DNA from: DIGJ01 sp036658435
GTDB lineage: Bacteria > Bacillota > Clostridia > Lachnospirales > Lachnospiraceae
NCBI GenBank assembly: GCA_036658435.1
Contig: JAVXEO010000060.1
Location: forward strand, 1 to 13,962
Reading direction: 5' to 3'
DNA: 13,962 nt
This document shows positions 6,329-13,936 of the stretch, in pieces (the stretch's first letter is position 1; the number at the start of each line of letters is the position of its first letter). Below the pieces are notes generated by a model, which saw nothing but the letters and a program-made list of their open reading frames with translations, ran no database searches and had not been told where the DNA came from. The position numbers and the translations under genes were made by a program.

Positions 6329-8395
6329 ATGATTATTCAAGAAAATAAGGAAGGTCAAAAAAAAATATTGTATAAAATTGGAGGGGCACTGCTAACCGTA
6401 TTTTCCATATTAAGTTTGTTTTTAATACTTTATTCGGAATTTGAAAAATCAATGGTGCAGTCTATTGGACAGTTTAGCAATGAGTTTGTAGAACAGGTGG
6501 ATACCATATCCGGAACTTTATTGGATATTATTCAAAATACCGGAATGCAAATATACTATACCTCATCCGTAAAAACCTTACGAACGAAGGAAACCTTGAC
6601 CAATGCCCAACGGACTTCCGGACTAAGGGACTTGGGAAATTTTACATGCAGCAGTGAATTTTTGATGGATGCTATGGTCTACAATGAAAAACTTAACTGT
6701 ATTTTTACATCCGATGGAGGTCATACTTCCCTAAAATCTGAAGAATTCTATGATCAATCCGCCATGAACTTGCTTTTACATCCCGAAAAGCAAAAAAGAA
6801 TGGTACCGGTTCACCGCACTAGTAATAGAGGTGAATGCTATACGTTTGTATTTTATGAAGTCAGAGATAAAGGAAAAAGAGATGCGTTACTTTTAGATGT
6901 AAAGGCAAAATGGTATGAAAAGCAGCTGCTTGGAATCTCATCAGGTGACAATTGTGTAATACTCAATGATAAAGGAGAAGGAATTGCATCTGGAAGCAAA
7001 AATTTATTAAACGAAGCAGAAAAACTATGGCCCCTTATTTGCAAAGAATTAAAACTAAAAAAAGGAAAGGGCGGAATGATTAAGGAAGATGAAAAAACAA
7101 GCTGGATATATCATAAATTGAGAAACTCGGGTTGGATTTATGTAAAAAAAGTGGGTTCAGAAACAATATATTCTTCAATGGGAAGACTTCGCAATGTGGT
7201 TTATTTTGTGTTTTTATTAATATTGCTAGCGCTTTTTAGCAGTATGGTATATATTTTAATAAAAGTCTATATGCCGTTTCAAATTTTGAGAAAGGCACTG
7301 GGTAAAATAGGAGATGATCATCGTACACTTCCTGGGAAAATTGATTTACTCCTTGAAAATCAGTTTGAACAGCAGATGAGTATGAAGATGAAACATTTGC
7401 TAGAAGAGGGCGTGGGAGAGGAGATTCAAACATCGGCTTCGCTGATTATAACCGATTATAAAGAAAGTGAAAGCTTAAGAAGTTTTATTCAGTTAAGATA
7501 CGAGACAATTTTAATAGCACATATAGAAATTGGAAGCGCCATTATAATACCCGATCTATGGGAAGCGGATATAAATAAGTTATGCGGTGAGCTTGCAGAA
7601 AAATATCATAGGGTCTTTTACTATGGAAGACCAAAAAAAGACAAGGAAGGAATACAAGACTCCTATAAGAATTTATGTGAGCTGCATCAAATGCATTTTC
7701 TATTTTCTAGGGAACAAGTAATGCCGGAGAGCTTGATTGAAAATTTCAGTCAAACAAGTGGATTTGATGAAAAGCAGGCAGCGGCCCTATTTAGTGCTTT
7801 ACGTATGGGACAATTAAAAGAAGCAAGAGAAAGCTGGAAACAAATTTTCAACAGCATACAAAGAGATCATTTTGTGGATTTTCGATTTGCGGTTCGTTAT
7901 GTAACCAAGGGATTTGCATCTTTGCAGAAAGAATTTGATCTGTCCATAACGCTCCCTCCTAAAAATATATTAGAAGGCATTAAGGATGTCCAAGAATTAA
8001 ATCTGGCAGTGGATGCGTGTATGGAAGCCTTATCCTGTCAAGGAGAGCAGCGAAAAAAAGAGAAACTTGATATTATGGCACAACAGGTGGAAAAGTGTAT
8101 TAGAGAAGAATATGAAGACAGCAATCTTTCAGCCCAGCATATTGCAGATAAAATGGGAATGAACTATGTTTATTTAGGCCGCTTATTTAAGCAGAGCACA
8201 GGAAAATCTATAAGTGAGGTAATCAACAATATTCGAATTGAAAAAGCGAAAGCAGATTTAGTGGAAACACAGGATTCTATTGAGAATATTGCCCAAAAGG
8301 TAGGATTTAATAATACAAAATATTTTTATGTTATCTTTAAAAATCATGAAGGAATAACACCAAAACAGTTTCGCCATCAGGGAGAGAAGAACTGA
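6329..8395 (+). CDS. Membrane-anchored AraC-family one-component sensor/regulator
   Basis: This 688-residue regulator joins an extracytoplasmic sensor to a DNA-binding domain, like the YesS/LplR type of Firmicutes transporter regulators. Membrane segment 1 covers about 13-36 and segment 2 about 290-313. The 250 residues between them face outside and probably form a Cache-like ligand sensor (fold inferred from layout, not from motifs). A cytoplasmic linker region runs from about 314 to 585. The AraC DNA-binding domain covers about 586-684, with helix-turn-helix 1 near 600-625 (LSAQHIADKMGMNYVYLGRL) and helix-turn-helix 2 near 651-682 (IENIAQKVGF...ITPKQFR). The start is supported by AGGAG 7 bases before the ATG. 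It is divergent from the ABC binding-protein gene, the usual arrangement for control of a neighbouring importer, and is followed 29 bases later by a second regulator. The ligand and the direction of control are unknown. Confidence 0.88.
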   Translation: MIIQENKEGQKKILYKIGGALLTVFSILSLFLILYSEFEKSMVQSIGQFSNEFVEQVDTISGTLLDIIQNTGMQIYYTSSVKTLRTKETLTNAQRTSGLRDLGNFTCSSEFLMDAMVYNEKLNCIFTSDGGHTSLKSEEFYDQSAMNLLLHPEKQKRMVPVHRTSNRGECYTFVFYEVRDKGKRDALLLDVKAKWYEKQLLGISSGDNCVILNDKGEGIASGSKNLLNEAEKLWPLICKELKLKKGKGGMIKEDEKTSWIYHKLRNSGWIYVKKVGSETIYSSMGRLRNVVYFVFLLILLALFSSMVYILIKVYMPFQILRKALGKIGDDHRTLPGKIDLLLENQFEQQMSMKMKHLLEEGVGEEIQTSASLIITDYKESESLRSFIQLRYETILIAHIEIGSAIIIPDLWEADINKLCGELAEKYHRVFYYGRPKKDKEGIQDSYKNLCELHQMHFLFSREQVMPESLIENFSQTSGFDEKQAAALFSALRMGQLKEARESWKQIFNSIQRDHFVDFRFAVRYVTKGFASLQKEFDLSITLPPKNILEGIKDVQELNLAVDACMEALSCQGEQRKKEKLDIMAQQVEKCIREEYEDSNLSAQHIADKMGMNYVYLGRLFKQSTGKSISEVINNIRIEKAKADLVETQDSIENIAQKVGFNNTKYFYVIFKNHEGITPKQFRHQGEKN

Positions 8396-8424
8396 CCGAT
8401 AAAAAATAAGGTGGAAAATACAGT

Positions 8425-9612
8425 ATGGAAAGACAAAAAGATTGGTTTACGGGAAGTAACTATTATGATAATTATATAGAAAATGAAATTATTATTGAAA
8501 AGCGAATCCTTTCAAAACCCACTCCCATAAATAGACATGAGATGGTAGAAATAATCTATGTAATGAAGGGAAAGGGCATTTTTCTTATTAATGGAATGGA
8601 ATATCACATAGAACAGGGAAGTTTCTTTTGTTTATATTCTCATCATTTTCACTCCATCCTTACGATTGAAGAAAATATTGAAATAATGTCCGTTAAATTT
8701 TATATAGGTTTATTTATGCATATGTGCTGGGAAAAACATCCTAAAAACGCACATGAAAGACTGGTGTATGATACCTGCCCTTTGGTTTTCCTAAAAGGAA
8801 AAGAAAGGGAGGAAATAGAACATATAATGGACAATTTATGGAAGGAACAGAAAGAACGAAGATTTGAAAGTAAAAATCTGATTGGATATATGACGTTGGT
8901 TCTTCACGCCTACCATTGCAGGTATGCATTTGAAAATATAGGAAAGGATCCTGTAGAACAATCTGTTATATGGAAAATAATAGAGCAAGCGATACTGTAT
9001 ACTTCAAATAAACTTTCTTTAGAAGATATGACAGAAAATACCGGTTTATCCAAACAGGTTTTAAATCAGAAAATCAAACAAAACTGTGGGCTTACTTTTT
9101 TTCAATTGCAACAATACGGGAAAATATTAAATGCCTGTGCACTCCTGCATTTTTCAGAACTGTCCTTAGATTATATTAGTGACATTTTAGGCTTTTCATC
9201 CATTACCGCATTCTATCGTGTATTTGTCCAGTATGCAGGTATGACGCCGCGAGATTACCAGAAAAAAGAAGTGGGAAATTTAGATATGATAAAATCAAAA
9301 GAAGGGTTAGCCTTACAGTTTCTTCAATATATGCATCTTCACTTTCAAAAAGATATTTCACTTAAAACAATCTGTGAAGAATTTTGTGTGAAAGAATATA
9401 CAGCCAGGCAAATGATACAGGAAATTTTTAATCGAAGTTTTAAAGACCTGTTAAATGAAATAAGGGTTTCTTATGCCTGCTCTTATTTGAAAGCCACACA
9501 AAAAAATGTGGTTGAGATTTCTAACTTATGTGGGTTTAATTCCTACTCTACTTTTCAACGTACTTTTCAACAATGTATGAACCAAACACCTAAAGAATAT
9601 CGGGATAATTAA
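8425..9612 (+). CDS. AraC-family regulator with cupin-like N-terminus and two tandem AraC DNA-binding domains
   Basis: This 395-residue cytoplasmic regulator begins with an AraC-type cupin sensor (about 20-100), seen in RHEMVEIIYVMKGKGIFLIN and the following GMEYHIEQGSFF. A helical linker reaches about residue 180. Two AraC DNA-binding modules then follow. Module A (about 184-281) contains LSLEDMTENTGLSKQVLNQK and ISDILGFSSITAFYRVF...MTPRDYQKK. Module B (about 296-393) contains ISLKTICEEFCVKEYTARQM and ISNLCGFNSYSTFQRTF...QTPKEYRDN. Most AraC proteins have only one module, and each ends here in the family's typical 'TP.(D/E)Y' signature, so the duplication is clear. It lies 29 bases downstream of the sensor regulator, with AAGGTGG about 10 bases before the ATG, and is probably co-transcribed. 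It directly precedes the reductase genes and is a plausible controller of them. The ligand is unknown. Confidence 0.87.
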   Translation: MERQKDWFTGSNYYDNYIENEIIIEKRILSKPTPINRHEMVEIIYVMKGKGIFLINGMEYHIEQGSFFCLYSHHFHSILTIEENIEIMSVKFYIGLFMHMCWEKHPKNAHERLVYDTCPLVFLKGKEREEIEHIMDNLWKEQKERRFESKNLIGYMTLVLHAYHCRYAFENIGKDPVEQSVIWKIIEQAILYTSNKLSLEDMTENTGLSKQVLNQKIKQNCGLTFFQLQQYGKILNACALLHFSELSLDYISDILGFSSITAFYRVFVQYAGMTPRDYQKKEVGNLDMIKSKEGLALQFLQYMHLHFQKDISLKTICEEFCVKEYTARQMIQEIFNRSFKDLLNEIRVSYACSYLKATQKNVVEISNLCGFNSYSTFQRTFQQCMNQTPKEYRDN

Positions 9613-9699
9613 AACAATATTAAATGTAAATAAAAACTCTATAAAATATATTAGAAACAACAAATATAAGAAGAAAACTTAATATTTTGAATATAATTG

Positions 9700-9748
9700 A
9701 GACCTCCTCCTTGCTATAATGAAGACAAATACAAAAGGAGGTCTTTTT
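9700..9748 (+). terminator. Dyad that can act as terminator for the regulator operon and mask the reductase ribosome binding site
   Basis: AGACCTCCT (9700-9708) is exactly complementary to AGGAGGTCT (9736-9744), with a 27-base loop. A run of five T follows at 9744-9748, immediately before the ATG at 9749. In a transcript coming from the upstream regulators, the stem would pair with the Shine-Dalgarno bases and resembles an intrinsic terminator. In a transcript starting at the promoter between the arms, the left arm is missing and the ribosome binding site is free. The functional reading is inferred; the pairing itself is seen. The long loop lowers confidence in strong termination. Confidence 0.5.
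9712..9720 (+). promoter_or_regulatory. Extended -10 promoter of the reductase operon
   Basis: TGCTATAAT at 9712-9720 is a perfect TATAAT preceded by the TGn extension. No good -35 lies at 16-18 bp; TATAAT at 9692-9697 occupies that place. Extended -10 promoters can work without a -35 or with an activator, which would fit control by the adjacent AraC proteins. Transcription would start near 9727 and give a leader of only about 22 bases before the ATG. Confidence 0.6.
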
Positions 9749-11680
9749 ATGTATCAACATTTATTTTCACCAATTCAAATCGGGAATATGAAACTCAGAA
9801 ATCGCGTTATATTGCCTGCAATGGGTACACGTATGGCAGATGAAAACAGCTTCATTACGGACAAACTGGTGGCTTACCATAAGGCCAGAGCATTGGGTGG
9901 GAGTGGCTTGAATATTGTAGAAGTTTCTTCTGTACATACGAAAAGTGCGCCTGCTCATTTTGTTTCCATCAGTGATGACAAATATATAGAGGGACATAAA
10001 AAACTCTGTAATGCCATTCATCAAGCAGGAGGGAAGGCAGGTATTCAGCTTTGGCAGGGTTCGATAGCGGTATCCATGGATCCAAAAGCACAGATTCTTG
10101 TTGCCAGTGATATGCCTTTTGGACCTTATACGATGCCGGCAATCACAAAAGAACAGATAGAGGAAATTGTGGAGTGCTTTGGTACCGCAGCAAAACGGGC
10201 GGCACAGGCAGGATATGATTGTGTGGAATTTCATTGTGCACACAATTATTTACCTCATTCATTTTTGAGTGGAGGAATTAATCATAGAACGGATGAGTAT
10301 GGAGGAAGTTTGGAAAATCGTGCAAAATTTCCACTTGCCTGTATTCGTGCAATTCGAGAAAACTTACCTGAGAAAATGCCCATCTTCATGAGAATTGATG
10401 CCCATGATGACTATCTTAAGGGAGGATTAACCATAGAAGAGGTAATTGACTTCTGCAAAATGGCAAAAGAAGAAGGCGTTAATGTTCTGGATATTTCAAG
10501 AGGAAATATAATTACGGCAGCTTCTCTTTATGAAGTGCCTCCAATTGATGTTCCAAATGGGTTTAATGTGGATAATGCAGATCGAATTCATAAGGAAACC
10601 GGAATGCTGACCATTGCAGTAGGAAGAATTAATACACCGGATATGGCAGAAGATATTCTAGCAGAGAACAAGGCGGATCTGGTAGTCATGGGAAGAGCCC
10701 AATTAGCAGACCCGGAATTTTGTAAAAAAGCAGAAGCCGGAAACACAGAAGATATTACCTATTGCATCGGCTGCAACCAAGGGTGTTATGATGGATTTTG
10801 TGATGTTGCCCATTTTCCACATATCACTTGTATGCGTAATCCAATGCTTGGACATGAAGAAGAATACTTTTTAAACAAAACAGAACATCCCCAAAAGATT
10901 TTAATTGCAGGTGGAGGTATGGGTGGACTTGAAGCAGCACTGGTTGCAAAACAAAAAGGACATAATCCCATTCTTTATGAAGAGTCCAATCATCTTGGAG
11001 GGCAGTTTATTACCGCAGGGGAAGCGCCGGGAAAAAAGGAAATGAAGAATGCAGCAGAAGCATTTGGAAAAAAGGCAGAGAGAGCGGGAATTGAAATTCA
11101 TCTTCACACAAAGGTTACAAAAGAACTTCTGGAACAAGAAAAACCGGATGAAGTGATAATTGCAATTGGAGCATCGGCAATACGTCCACATTTGGATAAT
11201 ATGGAGAAAAAACCATTTTATGATGCGCATAAAATATTAGAGGAAAGCGATAAAGCAGAAGGCAGAGTTTGTGTGATTGGTGGTGGTTTAGTAGGTTTGG
11301 AAACCGCGGATAAACTGGCAGAACAAGGGCACGAGGTTTTTGTACTGGAAATGCAGGAAAAGGCAGGTATGGATTTAGGCTCCCTTCGTAAAATTGCGGT
11401 TCTGCAAAAGATGGCCCTACAAAAAATTGAAATTATTACAGAAGCAATCTGTATTGGATTTAATGAAGAAGGGGTTGTCGCTGAGAAAAACGGTAAAAAA
11501 GAAACTTTCGTCTGTGATAGCGTAGTGATTGCCATTGGTGCAAAATCAAATGACAGTACAGAGCTTGTTTCCACCTGTGAAGAGCAAAAGATACCTTATC
11601 ATATAATTGGAGATGCAAAGAAAGCAAGAAGAGCATTGAATGCCATACATGAAGGCTTTGATATTGCAAGAAACTTATAA
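9749..11680 (+). CDS. BaiCD-like NADH:flavin oxidoreductase (FMN / 4Fe-4S / FAD enoate reductase family)
   Basis: This 643-residue enzyme is predicted to reduce a C=C bond conjugated to a carbonyl, passing electrons from NAD(P)H through FAD and an iron-sulfur cluster to FMN. The N-terminal old-yellow-enzyme barrel (about 1-365) includes GIQLWQG, EFHCAHNYLPHSFL (Tyr167 aligns with the proton donor of 2,4-dienoyl-CoA reductase) and HRTDEYGGSLENR. Cluster ligands are Cys339, Cys342, Cys346 and Cys361. An FAD fold begins IAGGGMGGLEAA (386-397) and an NAD(P)H fold VIGGGLVGLETA (509-520). Segments such as YEVPP, GRAQLADP and CIGCNQGCYD match BaiCD as I remember it. The ATG at 9749 is chosen because AGGAGG sits 7 bases upstream; the in-frame ATG at 9719 lies inside the -10 box. 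It is co-transcribed with the next reductase. The substrate is unknown: a steroid or bile acid enone, a phenylpropenoate or another enone are all possible. Confidence 0.9.
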   Translation: MYQHLFSPIQIGNMKLRNRVILPAMGTRMADENSFITDKLVAYHKARALGGSGLNIVEVSSVHTKSAPAHFVSISDDKYIEGHKKLCNAIHQAGGKAGIQLWQGSIAVSMDPKAQILVASDMPFGPYTMPAITKEQIEEIVECFGTAAKRAAQAGYDCVEFHCAHNYLPHSFLSGGINHRTDEYGGSLENRAKFPLACIRAIRENLPEKMPIFMRIDAHDDYLKGGLTIEEVIDFCKMAKEEGVNVLDISRGNIITAASLYEVPPIDVPNGFNVDNADRIHKETGMLTIAVGRINTPDMAEDILAENKADLVVMGRAQLADPEFCKKAEAGNTEDITYCIGCNQGCYDGFCDVAHFPHITCMRNPMLGHEEEYFLNKTEHPQKILIAGGGMGGLEAALVAKQKGHNPILYEESNHLGGQFITAGEAPGKKEMKNAAEAFGKKAERAGIEIHLHTKVTKELLEQEKPDEVIIAIGASAIRPHLDNMEKKPFYDAHKILEESDKAEGRVCVIGGGLVGLETADKLAEQGHEVFVLEMQEKAGMDLGSLRKIAVLQKMALQKIEIITEAICIGFNEEGVVAEKNGKKETFVCDSVVIAIGAKSNDSTELVSTCEEQKIPYHIIGDAKKARRALNAIHEGFDIARNL

Positions 11681-11691
11681 GGAGGAGTGGA

Positions 11692-13620
11692 ATGAGAAAA
11701 CTATTTACGGAAATAAAAATAGGCTCTATGACAGTAAAAAATCGTACCTTTATGGCGCCCATGTCATTGGGATATGAAAGCCAGGACGGCACCGTAAATG
11801 AAACGATGAAAAACTACTGGGAAGCCAGGGCGAAGGGAGGAGTGGGATGCATTATACTGGATGCACTTTCGGTGGATCCTAAAGTACCTTACCTTGGGAA
11901 TACCCTAAGCTTTCGGGGTGAAGAGAGCATAAAATCTTATCAGGCATTTACAGAAGGAATCCATGCGTTTGGTACAAAAATCATACCACAAATTACCCAT
12001 CCGGGACCAGAAAGTATTAGCTCTTTTTTTGGAGTAACGCCGGTTGCTTCCAGCGCTTATATTAATTCCATGGGACAAAAAACAAGGGCACTGGAATTAG
12101 AAGAAATTCCGGGGATTATTGAACAGTATGCAGCCGCTTCTTATGGGGCAAAGATGGCAGGCTTCGATGGCATTGAACTTCATTGTGCACACGCTTATAT
12201 GCTTCTTGGTTCATTTTTATCGCCAATGAGAAATAAACGTACGGATGGCTATGGTGGAACACTTTTGAATCGTGCCCGATTATTATTTGAAGTAATCGAT
12301 GGAATAAAGGAAAGATGTGGAAGTGCGTTTCCTATTATTTTACGAATGAGTGGGTCAGAACGGGATGAGCAGGGAAACACACTGGAGGATATGAAATTTT
12401 TGGTCCCTATTTTGGAGAAACATGGAATTGATGCTTTTGAAATTAGTGGAGGAACGCAGTACGAACGCTGCAATAAAATAATTCCCTGCCATGGAGAAGT
12501 AAGAGGACTTAATGTACCAGAGGCAGAAGAAATCAAAAAAATAGCTTCGAAACCGGTGTTGGTTGTTGGCAAAATCAATGAACCGTCTTATGCAGAATAT
12601 TTGGTGGATAGTGAGAAAGTAGATGGAGTGGTTATTGGAAGAGCACTTCTTTCCGATCCGGAATTCGTTATGAAAATGGAAAACAAAAGAGAATCTGAAA
12701 TTGCTCCTTGTGCTGGCTGCGGTATTGGCTGTGTAGGAGAACAAACCAAGAGAAGACCGGCGTCCTGTGTCATAAATCCTTCCCTTGGAAGAGAAAAGGA
12801 AATGCAATTCACTCAAGCCGAGGAAATAAAAAATGTAATTGTGGTGGGCGGTGGAATAGGTGGACTTGCAGCAGCAAGGGCATGGGCACTTGGAGGACAT
12901 AAAGTAACCTTGCTGGAAAAAGAAACAAGGGTAGGTGGACAGATAAACATTGCCTGTATCCCCCCTCATAAACAAGAAATCAGCCGATGGATTGTTTATT
13001 TACAAGAAGAATTAAAAAGACTTCAGGTTGAAGTTGTTTGTGGAGTGGAAGCGACTCCGTCTATTCTGGATGAAAGAAAACCGGATGTTGTAATTGCAGC
13101 CACCGGATCCAGGAGCTTTGTACCTCCAATAGAAGGGGTAGATACCAATACGGCGATAACGGCACAAAAGCTTTTGAAAAATGAAGAAATGATTTTAGGG
13201 GGTAACGTACTGGTCGTTGGAGGAGGTATGGTTGGCTGCGAAATTTGTGAACTTCTATTACATCGAAAACGTGGACCTATGGAAATTACCATGATAGAAA
13301 TGCTGGATGAAATAGGTGGAGGTATGGTACCCAATGTTCAAGTTCCAATGATGAAACGCTTACATAGACCGGAAATTAAAATGATGCCATCTACTAAATT
13401 ATTGTCCGTAGGAGAAGAAGGTGTCTTGGTTGAAAGCAGAGGGCAGAAGCTTCAGTTACAAGGATTTACCCATGTTGTATTTGCTTGTGGATCAAAGTCG
13501 GACACTTCTCTTTATGAACAAATAAAAGAACGATATCCAAAGGTCGTGTTCATCGGAGATGCCAAAGATCCACGCCAGGCATTAGAAGCCGTACGGGAAG
13601 GAATGGAATCTGCACGATAG
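11692..13620 (+). CDS. BaiH-like NADH:flavin oxidoreductase (FMN / 4Fe-4S / FAD enoate reductase family)
   Basis: This 642-residue second enoate-reductase-type enzyme has the same three-cofactor layout but clearly a different subfamily. The barrel (about 1-365) includes PQITHPGPES, ELHCAHAYMLLGSFLSP with Tyr169, NKRTDGYGG and ISGGTQYE...IIPC. The cluster motif is canonical C-x2-C-x3-C-x11-C at Cys340, 343, 347 and 359. The FAD fold starts VVGGGIGGLAAA (384-395) and the NAD(P)H fold VVGGGMVGCE (508-517). The phrases HPGPES, HCAHAYML.GSFLSP, SGGTQYE and VGKIN match BaiH as I remember it, including a one-residue insertion after the Tyr. It starts 11 bases after the previous stop, with AAGGAGGAG as ribosome binding site, so the two enzymes are made together. 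They may act in sequence on two double bonds of one substrate, or on two isomers, as BaiCD and BaiH do on 4-ene and 6-ene bile acid intermediates. The actual substrate is unknown. Confidence 0.9.
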   Translation: MRKLFTEIKIGSMTVKNRTFMAPMSLGYESQDGTVNETMKNYWEARAKGGVGCIILDALSVDPKVPYLGNTLSFRGEESIKSYQAFTEGIHAFGTKIIPQITHPGPESISSFFGVTPVASSAYINSMGQKTRALELEEIPGIIEQYAAASYGAKMAGFDGIELHCAHAYMLLGSFLSPMRNKRTDGYGGTLLNRARLLFEVIDGIKERCGSAFPIILRMSGSERDEQGNTLEDMKFLVPILEKHGIDAFEISGGTQYERCNKIIPCHGEVRGLNVPEAEEIKKIASKPVLVVGKINEPSYAEYLVDSEKVDGVVIGRALLSDPEFVMKMENKRESEIAPCAGCGIGCVGEQTKRRPASCVINPSLGREKEMQFTQAEEIKNVIVVGGGIGGLAAARAWALGGHKVTLLEKETRVGGQINIACIPPHKQEISRWIVYLQEELKRLQVEVVCGVEATPSILDERKPDVVIAATGSRSFVPPIEGVDTNTAITAQKLLKNEEMILGGNVLVVGGGMVGCEICELLLHRKRGPMEITMIEMLDEIGGGMVPNVQVPMMKRLHRPEIKMMPSTKLLSVGEEGVLVESRGQKLQLQGFTHVVFACGSKSDTSLYEQIKERYPKVVFIGDAKDPRQALEAVREGMESAR

Positions 13621-13649
13621 AAACTTAAAACTTTAACACCATAAATAAG

Positions 13650-13699
13650 ATAAAAAGCGATTGGTTTATATTTATAGGAATAAACCGGTCGCTTTTTAT
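13650..13699. terminator. Strong terminator of the reductase operon
   Basis: A 20-bp stem (13650-13669 with 13680-13699, two T-G wobbles in the middle) has a 10-base loop. GCTTTTTA lies in the right arm and the matching A-run in the left arm, so it could work in both directions. It starts 30 bases after the reductase stop codon and closes the module on the right. Confidence 0.9.
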
Positions 13700-13793
13700 G
13701 TAATGGGAAAGTGCTCCTATTATATAAAAACGCTCCGCTGTGGGTGCCCACGCCGCGCTAAGAAAATTTCTTTTCAAATAACAAAAAAAGTTG

Positions 13794-13822
13794 TTGACTT
13801 TTGTCGAAAGACGTTATATACT
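13794..13822 (+). promoter_or_regulatory. Strong sigma-70-type promoter P1
   Basis: TTGACT (13794-13799) and TATACT (13817-13822) are exactly 17 bp apart. An A-run upstream (13783-13789) could act as an UP element. Each hexamer differs from consensus by one base, so it should be strong without an activator. It points to the right, out of the window. Confidence 0.75.
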
Positions 13823-13936
13823 AATCAACGTTGCATCACATTTCGAACAGAAATTAGAGAGCAATGAAGGCTTAAAATCATTGAGTTTGACTACTTTAAA
13901 TGAGACATGGACTTGAAAAAAAGATTTAAAAAGTTG

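Noticed and set aside
9719..9748. Upstream ATG start of the first reductase (10 extra residues)
   Set aside because: This ATG overlaps the TATAAT box, so it would not be transcribed from that promoter, and the extension is encoded by the ribosome binding site of the better start.
9749..13620. A bile acid 7-dehydroxylation (bai) operon
   Set aside because: Only two bai-type reductases are present; the CoA ligase, dehydratase, CoA transferase, hydroxysteroid dehydrogenase and bile acid transporter genes are absent from the window.
13840..13854. Small hairpin ATTTC/GAAAT after promoter P1 as an attenuator
   Set aside because: The stem is only 5 bp, AT-rich and lacks a T-run, so it is expected by chance in this composition.
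13661..13867. 68-codon plus-strand open frame at the right edge
   Set aside because: It runs through the terminator hairpin and promoter P1, has no convincing ribosome binding site and shows low-complexity basic composition.
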